A stretch of DNA of 64,000 nt from NCBI RefSeq assembly GCF_000004195.4, contig NC_030680.2:6796995-6860994 (forward strand), read 5' to 3'. Position 1 is the first letter of the stretch, and each line of letters starts with the position of its first letter. The position numbers and the translations under genes are program-made. Positions 11,504 to 32,248 of this stretch are shown here, piece by piece. The DNA comes from Xenopus tropicalis (lineage: Eukaryota; Chordata; Amphibia; Anura; Pipidae). Under the pieces are notes generated by a model. That model worked only from the letters and a program-made list of their open reading frames with translations, ran no database searches and had not been told where the DNA came from.

Positions 11504-12950
11504 TAGGGCTCCCTTGCACCCAGGAGTAGTGCCTTAGGCTGGGAGTGAGTATAGGGCTCCCTTGCACCCAGGAGTAGTGCCTTAGGCTGGGAGTGAGTAT
11601 AGGGCTCCCTTGCACCCAGGAGTAGTGCCTTAGGCTGGGAGTGAGTATAGGGCTCCCTTGCACCCAGGAGTACCGCCTTAGGCTGGGAGTGAGTATAGGG
11701 CTCCCTTGCACCCAGGAGTACCGCCTTAGGCTGGGAGTGAGTATAGGGCTCCCTTGCACCCAGGCGTAGTGCCTTAGGCTGGGAGTGAGTATAGGGCTCC
11801 CTTTGCACTCAGGAGTACCGCCTTAGGCTGGGAGTGAGTATAGGGCTCCCTTGCACCCAGGAGTACCGCCTTAAGCTGGGAGTGAGTATAGGGCTCCCTT
11901 GCACCCAGGAGTACCGCCTTAAGCTGGGAGTGAGTATAGGGCTCCCTTGCACCCAGGAGTGCCGCCTTAGGCTGGGAGTAAGTACAGGGCTCCCTTGCAC
12001 CCAGGAGTACCGCCTTAGGCTGGGAGTGAGTGTAGGGCTCCCTTGCACCCAGGAGTACCGCCTTAAGCTGGGAGTGAGTATAGGGCTCCCTTGCACCCAG
12101 GAGTGCCGCCTTAGGCTGGGAGTAAGTACAGGGCTCCCTTGCACCCAGGAGTACCGCCTTAAGCTGGGAGTGAGTATAGGGCTCCCTTGCACCCAGGAGT
12201 GCCGCCTTAGGCTGGGAGTAAGTACAGGGCTCCCTTGCACCCAGGAGTACCGCCTTAGGCTGGGAGTGAGTATAGGGCTCCCTTGCACCCAGGAGTACCG
12301 CCTCAGGCTGGGAGTAAGTACAGGGCTCCCTTGCACCCAGGAGTACCGCCTTAGGCTGGGAGTGAGTATAGGGCTCCCTTGCACCCAGGAGTGCCGCCTT
12401 AGGCTGGGAGTAAGTACAGGGCTCCCTTGCACCCAGGAGTACCGCCTTAGGCTGGGAGTGAGTATAGGGCTCCCTTGCACCCAGGAGTACCACCTCAGGC
12501 TGGGAGTAAGTACAGGGCTCCCTTGCACCCAGGAGTACCGCCTTAGGCTGGGAGTGAGTATAGGGCTCCCTTGCACCCAGGAGTGCCGCCTTAGGCTGGG
12601 AGTGAGTATAGGGCTCCCTTGCACCCAGGAGTGCCGCCTCAGGCTGGGAGTAAGTACAGGGCTCCCTTGCACCCAGGAGTAGTGCCTTAGGCTGGGAGTA
12701 AGTATAGGGCTCCCTTGCACCCAGGAGTGCCGCCTTAGGCTGGGAGTAAGTACAGGGCTCCCTTGCACCCAGGAGTACCGCCTTAGGCTGGGAGTGAGTA
12801 TAGGGCTCCCTTGCACCCAGGAGTGCCGCCTTAGGCTGGGAGTAAGTACAGGGCTCCCTTGCACCCAGGAGTACCGCCTTAGGCTGGGAGTGAGTATAGG
12901 GCTCCCTTGCACCCAGGAGTACCGCCTTAGGCTGGGAGTGAGTATAGGGC
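11504..12950. repeat. 48-bp minisatellite, about 30 copies
   Basis: Unit contains GGGCTCCCTTGCACCCAGG and CCTTAGGCTGGGAGTGAGTA. Variants (GAGTATAGGG / AAGTACAGGG, TACCGCC / TGCCGCC / TAGTGCC) partly alternate, suggesting a 96-bp higher-order unit. A 48-bp period gives 16-residue repeats in every open frame, so the 406-codon frame on the - strand here is not a gene. Confidence 0.95.
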
Positions 12951-14118
12951 TTTATTGCCCCTGTGCCAGGAGCAGGTTGGTACATTCTGGGCATCCCTGT
13001 GCCCTCGGCCTGATGTACAAGTAGTGCCCCCCCATATGAATAGAGTGCTGGGCCTTATGCAGATCCAATTATGGATAAAATAGACTCTTATTTGACCCCT
13101 CCCAGGGCCCCCACTTGTATTTCCCATAGGCCGGGCAGTGTCTGGGGATTTCTGTCCCCCCGTGCCCCCCTGTGCCCCCCGGCGGCCGGGGATGAGTCAC
13201 GGGGAAGGGACACAATAACAGCAACGCGGTGACGCTCGTCCCTGTTTGTTTCTCTAGTGATTTCATTATGTTCTCCTACTGCCACAGCTCCTGTCTATAG
13301 AACCTGGGGGGGCAATACAGAGCGGTTCTACCCCCCCTCCCCCCGGAGTCGGCATTGTCAGGGGAGATAATGAGCCCCAGCCCTGCAGGGAAAGATAATA
13401 CCCTCTATACAATGTCTCCCTCCCTGCTCTGCTGCCTGTGTCTCGAGTTTTTAGATAAGGAGGAGGTCAATGTACAGGTAGTGGGAGGGGCAATGTGACA
13501 GACTCCGCCCTCTTACCCACAACTGCTATGAATACAGATGCAGTAGGCAGAGATATTGATACTGTGAGTGAGTGTTGCCCATATAGTATAGTGGTACTGC
13601 CCAACGTGACACCGACCCCGCCATTAATTGGCCCCATAAAGCAGATACATATAAGAGTTAATTGCAGGGCAGCACCGCCGGGGGCCGCGGGAGGAAAGAG
13701 CCCAAACAGGTTTGTGTCGGTGATGTGGCCTGTGAGGGACACACCCTGCTCCCTGCCCCAAACGTGCCGCTGCCGCCTGTGCCAGCACTGAAGTGTGAAT
13801 CATGGGAAGCGCCAGTTTGGGTGCCAGAAACCCCTGTGATTGGTCGAGAGGGTGGGATAGGTTGGTACATAGGCACCATGATATATATATATACAGGCAG
13901 CAGCGCCGGCACATTCCCTCTTGGGCAGGATCAAGTACAGACTCGCCTCTCTATAGGCTGAGTGTGAGTGTAAGTGTGAGTGTGGGTGTGTCTGGGCACG
14001 AGACTCACTGCTGAGAGATCCCTGGCACTGCCCCACCGGTGCCACCCCTGCCCTATTTACTTACTGAATGAACCTCTCTCCTGGCTGCCAACGTACCCAG
14101 TCTGTCAGCCTGCACAGA
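12951..14118. other. Unique bmal1 intron sequence
   Basis: No exon or repeat family recognised with confidence. A short (TA)n lies at 13881-13892 and a GTGAGTGTAAGTGTGAGTGT run near 13963. Confidence 0.5.
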
Positions 14119-15155
14119 GCACTGTGGCACCTACAGAGGTACCTACCCCCCTCCCCCACTGTGGCACCTACAGAGGTACCTACCCCCCTCCCCCACTGTG
14201 GCACCTACAGAGGTACCTACCCCCCTCCCCCACTGTGGCACCTACAGAGGTACCTACCCCCCCCCCACCACTGTGGCACCTACAGGGGTACCTACCCCCC
14301 CCCACTGTGGCACCTACAGAGGTACCTACCCCCCCCCCCCACTGTGGCACCTACAGAGGTACCTACCCCCCCCCCCCCACTGTGGCACCTACAGAGGTAC
14401 CTACCCCCCCCCACTGGGGCACCTACAGAGGTACCTACCCCCCCCCCCCAAAAAAAATCCAAAAAATAGGAAAAAAAGCTCCAGCAGATTAACTGCAAAA
14501 CATTTATTATGGGTAGTGGTAACACTGTGGCACCTACAGAGATACCTACCCCCCCCCCCCCACTGTGGCACCTACAGAGATACCTACCCTTCCCCCCCCC
14601 CACTGTGGCACCTACAGAGGTACCTACCCTCCCCCCCCCCCACTGTGGCACCTACAGAGGTACCTACCCTCCCCCCCCCACTGTGGCACCTACAGAGGTA
14701 CCTACCCTCCCCCCCCCCACTGTGGCACCTACAGAGGTACCTACCCTCCCCCCCCCCACTGTGGCACCTACAGAGGTACCTACCCTCCCCCCCACTGTGG
14801 CACCTACAGAGGTACCTACCCTCCCCCCCCACTGTGGCACCTACAGAGGCACCTACAGAGGTACCTACCCTCCCCCCCACTGTGGCACCTACAGAGGAAC
14901 CTACCCCCCATTGTGGCACCTACAGAGGTACCTACCCCCCACTGTGGCACCTACAGAGGCACCTACCCCCCCCCCCCCCCCCCACTGTGGCACCTACAGA
15001 GGTACCTACCCCCCACTGTGGCACCTACAGAGGTACCTACCCCCCCCCCCCCCCCCACTGTGGCACCTACAGAGGTACCTACCCCCTCCCCCCCCACTGT
15101 GGCACCTACAGAGGTACCTACCCCCCCCCCCCCCCCCCCCCCCACTGCGGCACAT
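14119..15155. repeat. C-rich minisatellite with about 33-38 bp units
   Basis: Unit CACTGTGGCACCTACAGAGG then TACCTACC and a C-tract of 4 to 22 bases, sometimes CCCTCCC. The length varies mainly in the C-tract. The array is broken at about 14450-14525 by an A-rich unique segment. Long proline/threonine-rich frames here are repeat artefacts. Confidence 0.95.
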
Positions 15156-15472
15156 ACATACATTACTCACAATGACAGTAGGGGCTGCTGGGAATTTGAA
15201 CTGCTGGCCCTTTCAGTAGAACTGCCCCAGGGAGGTGTAGTTGCCCTTTAAGACAAAGAGGTTTCTATTGGTCCCATACACAGGCATCTCAGATGGGGGC
15301 GCTATAGAAATAAAGGCTAATAATGATAATCTGATGGAAATGATGTTTCTTTATACCCCCCCCATGCCAATTATCCGCTTGCTTTGTACATAACCTACAT
15401 TCCCGCCGCCCCATATTCCTCCCTATTGATTCCCTCTGCCCACTGATCAGCGCTCGTTTCTATTGGCCGCAG

Positions 15473-15562
15473 GGATGATTCAGACGGGGGAGGAATAAGG
15501 TGCTCGGGGACAGACAGAACCTTCAGCCGTAAGCGCCGGACGCAGACATCCTGTATTTAAAG
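15473..15562 (+). other. bmal1: Candidate non-coding bmal1 5' exon or alternative first exon
   Basis: A 90-nt segment is bounded by an acceptor-like TTGGCCGCAG and a good donor, TTTAAAG|GTAAGG. It is GC-richer than the flanks and has no long frame. It could be an alternative first exon or an internal 5'-UTR exon. The evidence is splice-site appearance only. Confidence 0.3.
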
Positions 15563-16239
15563 GTAAGGCAATAATAATATTCTCATTGGAAATGTGTAGC
15601 CCCGCCCCCCCATGCATCTAATTAATAATAATGATATTAGCTGCCAGTTGGTATCATTACAAAGTGCCAGTGTAACCCCCCCCATCTTGCTCTACGGAAC
15701 TTGCTTTCACCTTGAACTTTCATCCTGCAAGTACTGCTCTGTGGCCCCAGGAACATTGTGCCTATTGGCCAATAAGATTTCAGTACATCCCGTACCAGGA
15801 ACTATATTCATTTTTGACTATTAATATTATCGTTTGCCCCTTTGATGTACCCAGCTGCCCGCAGGGGGGGGCACATTGCCCAATGGTACAGAAAGCCCCA
15901 CATCTTGGCGCTGACTCAGTTGACCTACATTTCTTTTCACGCTGGCCTTGATTTTCTCCGAGAGGTGCTCGTTACTCACATGATTGGGCTGATCGTGCAC
16001 ACAGGCTGTCATGTGATACAGGGGACTGTCTCTTGTATCTCCCCCCCCCCCCCCCCCCCCTCGCTGTTCCCTTTCCATGTAATTGTTTAGTCATTTGAGT
16101 GACGTCGGTCTCTGTGGCTGTGACTAAATATAGCAGCGCTGGTGCTCCTGGTGTTCGGCTACTTGGCAATAGGGCTGCAGTGTGTGGGGTCTGAGCCTAT
16201 AGGGATAACTCTTTTCCCCATACTGATATAAATGATTTA

Positions 16240-16905
16240 CTGTTTGCTCATAGCCTGTACAGAGAGATACCATAACACTATGGCAGCATAGAGATTCCCC
16301 TGTACTAAGCACAATTCAGCAGGAACAGCCCCCTAAGGTTGCCCATAGCCTGTACAGAGAGATACCATAAAACTATGGCACATAGGGATTCCCCTGTACT
16401 AAGCACAATTCAGCAGGAACAGCCCCCTAAGTTTGCCCATAGCCTGTACAGAGAGATACCATAACACTATGGCACATAGGGATTCCCCTGTACTAAGAAC
16501 AATTCAGCAGGAACAGCCCCCTAAGTTTGCTCATGGCCTGTACAGAGAGATACCATAAAACTATGGCACATAGAGATTCCCCTGTACTAAGCACAATTCA
16601 GCAGGAACAGCCCCCTAAGTTTGCCCATAGCCTGTACAGAGAGATACCATAAAACTATGGCACATAGGGATTCCCCTGTACTAAGCACAATTCAGCAGGA
16701 ACAGCCCCCTAAGTTTGCTCATAGCCTGTACAGAGAGATACCATAACACTATGGCACATAGGGATTCCCCTGTACTAAGCACAATTCAGCAGGAACAGCC
16801 CCCTAAGTTTGCTCATAGTCTGTACAGAGAGATACCATAAAACTATGGCACATAGAGATTCCCCTGTACTAAGCACAATTCAGCAGGAACAGCCCCCAAT
16901 CCCAA
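16240..16905 (+). repeat. 94/95-bp tandem array (family W, forward), about 7 copies
   Basis: Unit contains CCTGTACAGAGAGATACCAT and CTAAGCACAATTCAGCAGGA. About two copies of the reverse complement are found at 22430-22590, in the intron between bmal1 PAS-A exons. Confidence 0.92.
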
Positions 16906-17063
16906 CTCATTACAGGTAATGGAAAGGCTTATGGTACTTATTGGCAATAGAAGAGTCAAATCCTTGGCTAACGGGGGAGGGGGTTACACACAGGAACCCG
17001 TATGTACTATAGAGACCGAGCTCTGTATAAATGTGACAGTAACTGAAATCCTTGTTTTGCAGA

Positions 17064-17161
17064 ATGAGAGGAATGAGCGCCTGTAGGTGACTGACTTCCC
17101 ATGGCTCCCGGGGGCCCCACCGACTCACAACACTCTCGCTTCTCTTAGACACAGTCATTCA
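17064..17161 (+). other. bmal1: Candidate non-coding bmal1 5' exon
   Basis: A 98-nt segment follows a good acceptor (CCTTGTTTTGCAG) and ends at CATTCAG|GTGAGG. It carries no open frame that reaches the bmal1 start, as expected for 5' UTR. It sits 700 bp upstream of the first coding exon. Not confirmed by transcripts. Confidence 0.4.
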
Positions 17162-17877
17162 GGTGAGGAGATGCCCCGTTCCCCCTGGGAATATTATGGG
17201 GGGGGGGGGGGGGGGCGGTAGGCAGGCAGAATGTTTGCTTGGTTGCTAGGGTAAAGTGGACCTTAGCAACCAGATCCCGACTTAAACAGCAAACTGGAGA
17301 GCTGCTGAACAAAACAGCATTTGTTTAAAATGGAGGCCTTATTTTACTCGTTGCCAGGGCCCAACTCCCAGGTAACCAATGGGCTGATTATTAGGCTTCC
17401 CCGGGGGGCTCCATAACTACTCACAGAAATACCTCAGGCTGGAACCATTTCTTTTCTAAGGAGTAAATAGGAAGTGTCACTGGGCGGGGCCTAAAGTTGG
17501 TACCGCCCTATTTCCTTGCTCTTTAAAGGTGAACTTCCCCTTTAATGGAGTTTATAACTTGGTAGATATACAACACAGCGCTTATATATTTATATATACA
17601 CAAGCTGATTGGGTTTCCTCCCGCACCCCAGATACAGACAGGCAGGTTTAGATTGTGAGCTCCGCAGGGCACAATGGCGTGTAACAAGCCCCGTATCCCC
17701 TTACATACATAGCGTCACGCAGATAAGATCACCTGTGTAATTAAATACCCAAAGCCGTTACCCGACACCCGCAATCCCTGCAGTAATTGGCTGCTTCTAT
17801 TACCCAATCAAAAGAGGTTTCAATATGCATGTGAATAAATCTGACTTTGCCTCCCATTGGCTGCGGCAGATGAACCA

Positions 17878-27575
<9,698 letters not shown>

Positions 27576-28262
27576 TGGGAGAACAACCTGCAGTATCAAA
27601 GTGCATTATTGAAGCTTAACCGTTTCGCTACCAAAGGGGCCAGCACAACCTTGCTCTGCAGTCAAACATAGGGGGGGGGCCGGCAGTGGCGCCAGTGGGG
27701 GCTCACAATTGCTTTTATGGACACAATCATGGAAGCCATATCAGATCACCAGTATCCCTCGCACAAGCAGACAGTTTCAATGGGATTGTTTAGGGCCCAA
27801 AGACTGGCACATTGTGGCCCTAACCCGACGGGACAGAACGGACTACGTTGGAGATCAGGCTACAATCCTCTCATTTGGCGGCCAAGTCTGCGGATCTTTC
27901 TATGTACAAGCAGCTTTAGATGTGTATAGCAGGCGTGGCCGACCTGGGCCCCTACAGACACGGGCGCTACATCCGGAGGGGCCCAGGCCGCCCACCCACG
28001 GTGTATAGCATTAACTGTATCATTGGAACATCATCCGTGTTTCCGATTTCTAAATCATGGTGTATAAAACCTGCACTGGTGTCAGCGGTAGCTTTTTATA
28101 TGCATTTCAGATTTCAAATCATGTTTTTACACTGCAGAGGCGCCCCCATGTGGTTATTTCTTATACTAATAATTGTATAAAGTTGTTCTATTGTAAGAAT
28201 CCTTTATGCTATAAATGGTACAGTGTCATAGTTTTTTAAATAAAATTGTTCTATAAACCTGG
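27576..28262 (+). other. bmal1: bmal1 3' UTR
   Basis: About 690 nt from the stop codon to the likely cleavage site after the poly(A) signal. Mostly unique sequence. Confidence 0.8.
28239..28244 (+). terminator. bmal1 poly(A) signal
   Basis: AATAAA in the context TTTTTTAAATAAAATTGTTC, with cleavage expected near 28260. It is the only canonical signal between the stop codon and the retroelement. Confidence 0.8.
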
Positions 28263-28323
28263 ATTCCTTTGAATGACTCCTGCCGCACTTCAGTACTGTG
28301 TTATGGAGACGAGGGATTTATGT

Positions 28324-28325
<2 letters not shown>

Positions 28326-28355
<30 letters not shown>
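28326..28355. repeat. (TA)n microsatellite, left flank of the retroelement
   Basis: About 30 bp of (TA)n followed directly by an A-run and the outer end of PLTR A. It is matched by (TA)n at the other end of the composite, indicating insertion into an AT repeat. Confidence 0.85.
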
Positions 28356-28360
<5 letters not shown>

Positions 28361-29106
28361 AAAAAGCTAGTAAGCAGCACACCATTAGTTAAAAGTTGAT
28401 ACCTGGGTGCCTGTGCTCAAAAACAATATACAGGCTCGGATGACGGCACACACAGGGTTTGCATATGAAAGTCACTGGGTCAAATGAAAATTAATTGCAT
28501 CAGAGGTTTATTAGTTCCAACGTTTCAGCTCCACACAGGAGCTTTCGTCAGGGGTACAACACCATGTGGGGAACAAACAATTATAGGCAAAAAGGGCGCC
28601 AATGCTGTTGCTAGGCGACCCAAAACATTTGCATAAAGGTTCACAAAAATTAAGGAGAGGGAAAAACAAAGACTTGACATCAATCAAAAAAATAACAGAC
28701 GAAAGTGTACATCTTATAAACTTATAGTGCTAAAGGGAAATAAGTGTTTGTGCACGGACCCCTGGGCAGGCCCCTCCCCATACCAGGTAACCCGACCGAA
28801 TATGCCCCAGATAGTGGAAACAGCTATGCTGTAGTTTGGACGAGTCGTACCTTTAGTGTGCGGCAACGTTGCCCTGTGCCTGGGCAGCCTCCGGCGTTTG
28901 AGAATGAGCGGCGCGTCCTGCTCGCCGTTGCTAGGCAACCGGCAGTGGTGAGCGGGCGTGTGTGCCCGAATGCCCTGGCAGGCAGAGGGATTTTCAATTA
29001 TTATTGTTGGGACCATATAGAAACAGCAGGGTCCCTGGCTGTGCCATGCACGGCACTAAGTCGGTACCCAATTGCTCGTATTTCGGGCTGGTCTTACCAT
29101 GCCACT
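28356..29106 (-). repeat. PLTR A (LTR-like repeat, reversed)
   Basis: Reverse complement of PLTRs B and C. It includes an X-box (28927-28939) and the hammerhead-like box with CTGACGA at 28545-28551 (- strand). Its outer end carries about 70 nt of the start of the element body, then runs into A-rich and (TA)n sequence. Confidence 0.9.
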
Positions 29107-29624
29107 GCACGCCAGAGACACTTACTCACATACCGGTACCTCCGCCGGCTAGCGCCCTTGCCCATTTAGGAGAGACCAACGCCACAATCAGGATGGGGGG
29201 CCGTGTCCCCTCAGCATGCTCATGCCACCAGGTGGACGTGGGTATGTCGCACGTAGGGTTAAAGTTCAGCAAGCTTGATACAGTATGCGCATACTGTCTT
29301 TCGAGGGCTGGATCTTTGTGGGGCTGGTAATAGGAGTAAGGTACCACCAGGGGTCATAAGTGCACCCTAATCGTTGTTCACAGAACCAGGGGGGAGGAAT
29401 TGCAACATGGTAACCAAGACTATTGTACATAGTAACAGGTGAAGGGGAAGCAATGTAGCAAAACAAGACATACTCCAGGATGCTATGCATAGGGAACAGT
29501 CCGAGAGACATGCAACCTAATACCAATGGGATAAAATAACCAGCATATTATAATTAGAAAGAATATGTAGAAGAAGACATAATATATAAGGGTGGGACTA
29601 AAAAAGCAAAATGTCAGTATATCA

Positions 29625-30878
29625 TTAAATAAAGCATCCAAATGGTAGGGTTTCATTCAACCCTCGTGGAGCCACACAGTCTAGTTTAAAGATCCAACGG
29701 GACTCCCTCTGTAGTAGAGCCAAGTCCCTGTTCCCCCCGCGGGCCAGCGGGGGTTGGAAATCAATCGCCATACATCTGAAGGTCGGTAAGGAGTGCCGCA
29801 TGTTGACGAAGTGTCTTGCTACTGGCTGCTTTGAATCTCCCTCCTTTAGTGCTTTACTGATGGCCGAGCGGTGATTGCTGATGCGTTCACGTAATGTGGT
29901 GATTGTTTTCCCAACATAATATAGTCCGCAGGGGCAAGTGATGATGTATACGACGTATGTTGACAAACATCCCAGTCTATGAAAAATCTTAAGTCTCTTG
30001 CCGGTATGTGGGTGTGGGAAATCATGACCCGTAAGTAGGCACCTACATGTTACGCAATCTGGGCACCTAAAGCATCCAGGTTTTTTGATATTAGATAGCC
30101 AGTTCAATGGATTGCTATTAGGGTCCTTGAAGTCTGTTTTTACCAACAGATTTCTCAAGCTCCTTCCCTTCTTGTAGCCCATCATAGGTTTATGGGCTTG
30201 ATACAGGGCCAATGACTCATCTTGGCTAATCATAGCCCAATTTTTAGTCACGCTTTCTGCTAGAGCCTTAGACGTGGAGGAAAAAGTAGTGGTAAATATC
30301 AAGGGGGTTGGTTGTTCATTCACCTTGTGCTTATTGGCCAACAGTGTACCCTGAGTGTGGCAAAGGGCCCTCTGGAGTTGCGTCTGCAACACTTCCTCTT
30401 TATATCCACGTTCCAAGAATCTCTCGTACATTTCTTGTAATTGTAATTTGGCAGTGCTGCTTGAGCTGTTATTCCTAATAGTTCTAAGGAACTGGGAGTA
30501 CGGAATCCCTTTGATAGTGGCATGGTAAGACCAGCCCGAAATACGAGCAATTGGGTACCGACTTAGTGCCGTGCATGGCACAGCCAGGGACCCTGCTGTT
30601 TCTATATGGTCCCAACAATAATAATTGAAAATCCCTCTGCCTGCCAGGGCATTCGGGCACACACGCCCGCTCACCACTGCCGGTTGCCTAGCAACGGCGA
30701 GCAGGACGCGCCGCTCATTCTCAAACGCCGGAGGCTGCCCAGGCACAGGGCAACGTTGCCGCACACTAAAGGTACGACTCGTCCAAACTACAGCATAGCT
30801 GTTTCCACTATCTGGGGCATATTCGGTCGGGTTACCTGGTATGGGGAGGGGCCTGCCCAGGGGTCCGTGCACAAACAC
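29625..30878 (-). pseudogene. Inverted, 5'-truncated RT/endonuclease fragment fused to PLTR-derived frame
   Basis: From 30515 leftward the frame encodes the C-terminal part of the retroelement protein (from IKGIPYSQFL, including the Cys-rich linker and GIY-YIG endonuclease, to the native stop), identical to the full copy. Upstream the open frame runs through PLTR B by chance for about 120 codons from MFVHGPLG. The RT catalytic domain is missing, so this is a truncated copy. The 417-codon frame is a junction product and not an ancestral gene. Confidence 0.85.
30683..30695 (+). promoter_or_regulatory. X-box motif in PLTR B
   Basis: GTTGCCTAGCAAC, a palindromic RFX-type site, also in PLTR A (28927-28939) and PLTR C (35151-35163). 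A role in element transcription is inference. Confidence 0.45.
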
Positions 30879-31070
30879 TTATTTCCCTTTAGCACTATAA
30901 GTTTATAAGATGTACACTTTCGTCTGTTATTTTTTTGATTGATGTCAAGTCTTTGTTTTTCCCTCTCCTTAATTTTTGTGAACCTTTATGCAAATGTTTT
31001 GGGTCGCCTAGCAACAGCATTGGCGCCCTTTTTGCCTATAATTGTTTGTTCCCCACATGGTGTTGTACCC

Positions 31071-31108
31071 CTGACGAAAGCTCCTGTGTGGAGCTGAAAC
31101 GTTGGAAC
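31071..31108 (+). ncRNA. Hammerhead-ribozyme-like core in PLTR B
   Basis: CTGACGA, one A, then AGCTCC-TGTGT-GGAGCT (a perfect 6-bp stem) and GAAAC. This is the order of the conserved hammerhead boxes CUGANGA - stem II - GAAA, with one unpaired A. Penelope-like elements are known to carry minimal hammerheads in their PLTRs. I could not assign stem III or a cleavage site with confidence, so activity is unproven. Copies lie at 35539-35576 (+) and, on the - strand, 28514-28551. Confidence 0.55.
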
Positions 31109-31430
31109 TAATAAACCTCTGATGCAATTAATTTTCATTTGACCCAGTGACTTTCATATGCAAACCCTGTGTGTGCCGTCATCCGAGCCTGTATATTGTT
31201 TTTGAGCACAGGCACCCAGGTATCAACTTTTAACTAATGGTGTGCTGCTTACTAGCTTTTTTTCTGTATACCTCTGTAGCAGCACCCAGCCATGTTTCAC
31301 ATTTTTTTTGGGCCAATAGACCCTACCATTTGGTTTTTCCCTATCTTTGTGACAATTCAAGAGGTTCTGCCTATACAACACACAACCCAGGGGGGTTGTT
31401 TGAATATCCTTTTCTTTTTCAAGAAAAGGA

Positions 31431-32225
31431 ATGGAGGAAGGGGGCTCACAATTCACCTACGCAGTGGACACCAATCAAGACTTTACCTTTAATCCAGCTG
31501 ATGTGGACAGGATTTTGTTTTCAGAAACACCATTGGACATCTCTGTGAGTAAATCTTCTACTGATACTTATCATGAAATTTTGAATTTGAGAAAGAGGGA
31601 AGTAGACCTACAACTACATGGGATATTTTTGTCCAACTACCATAGACAAAGACTAATTCCAAGAGGCTTCAGGATCAATAACATTCCCACCATTGGCAGG
31701 AATGACCCAGCGTTTTGTGGTAAATGGTGTGGCATTCTAAATCATTGCTCTTTTGACTTGCTATTACTAGTAGTGGAACAGGTGGGCAAGGAACTTGCGA
31801 CAGTTAGAAATGACCTACAACACCTAGAAACACAGTACTTGGATTCACTAAAAACTGACACCAATACAGACTGGTTAAACAAGCTACAATCTAATGTGGA
31901 CAAATACAGACAAGAACTGACTAGCTTTAAGCAAAACAAACTTAAGAAAGTATCGGACGACTATAAAAACAAACGAGTATATGGTTGGCTACTAGGAATC
32001 AGATCCGACACACGTAGCTTCAGACCATTGAGGAAAAAGAGACTACCCAAATCACTTCTTACAGTAGACAGTTCAGACCAATCAACAGACTCAGACAATA
32101 CTACCACTGACAAACCTTTTTTAGGGGTCACTACCCGGTCCAGGAAAGACAGAGGAAACGACGATACACTCGGCGAGGGGGGAGGCATCATAAGAGGCAA
32201 GCCCCCAAAGCCAAAGAAAGCATAA
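31431..32225 (+). CDS. Penelope-like element ORF1 (upstream ORF, 264 codons)
   Basis: Begins MEEGGSQFTYAVDTNQDFTF. A predicted helical, coiled-coil-like middle (EQVGKELATVRNDLQHLETQ to about residue 180) is followed by a basic tail with TTRSRKDRG. No enzymatic motif is visible; the upstream region of such elements often encodes a structural or nucleic-acid-binding part. The end overlaps the -1 frame that continues as ORF2, with the slippery heptamer T TTT TTA at 32117-32123, so the product may be an N-terminal extension of the RT protein as well as a separate protein. Confidence 0.75.
   Translation: MEEGGSQFTYAVDTNQDFTFNPADVDRILFSETPLDISVSKSSTDTYHEILNLRKREVDLQLHGIFLSNYHRQRLIPRGFRINNIPTIGRNDPAFCGKWCGILNHCSFDLLLLVVEQVGKELATVRNDLQHLETQYLDSLKTDTNTDWLNKLQSNVDKYRQELTSFKQNKLKKVSDDYKNKRVYGWLLGIRSDTRSFRPLRKKRLPKSLLTVDSSDQSTDSDNTTTDKPFLGVTTRSRKDRGNDDTLGEGGGIIRGKPPKPKKA
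32111..32225 (+). promoter_or_regulatory. ORF1/ORF2 overlap with candidate -1 frameshift site
   Basis: The -1 frame opens after a TGA at 32108-32110 and stays open into ORF2. T TTT TTA at 32117-32123 is in the ORF1 zero frame (CCT TTT TTA), exactly the X XXY YYZ arrangement. A GGGT/ACCC mini-hairpin (32125-32136) follows, but with only a one-base spacer; a larger stimulatory structure was not identified by eye. Confidence 0.6.
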
Positions 32226-32248
32226 TCTTTAACCTCAGTAAGCACAGT

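Larger units (their letters stand above)
30516..31258 (+). repeat. PLTR B (forward; probable promoter of the full copy)
   Basis: Directly upstream of the full body, so it would supply the promoter. Contains an X-box at 30683-30695 and the hammerhead-like CTGACGA at 31071-31077. It is shared as the 5' neighbour of both the forward copy and, through a head-to-head junction at 30516, the inverted fragment. Confidence 0.9.

Noticed and set aside
11774..12994. Open frames of 367 and 406 codons on the - strand and 282 on the + strand
   Set aside because: They arise from a 48-bp minisatellite whose unit is divisible by three; several frames are open at once and no domain or splice context is present.
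14198..15251. Proline/threonine-rich frames of up to 325 codons
   Set aside because: Low-complexity translation of a C-rich minisatellite, open in all three + frames together.
28744..29169. 141-codon frame starting MFVHGPLG in the PLTRs (also 34921-35346 on the - strand)
   Set aside because: It is antisense to the element in each PLTR, has no recognisable domain, and its identity among PLTRs is explained by their recent common origin.
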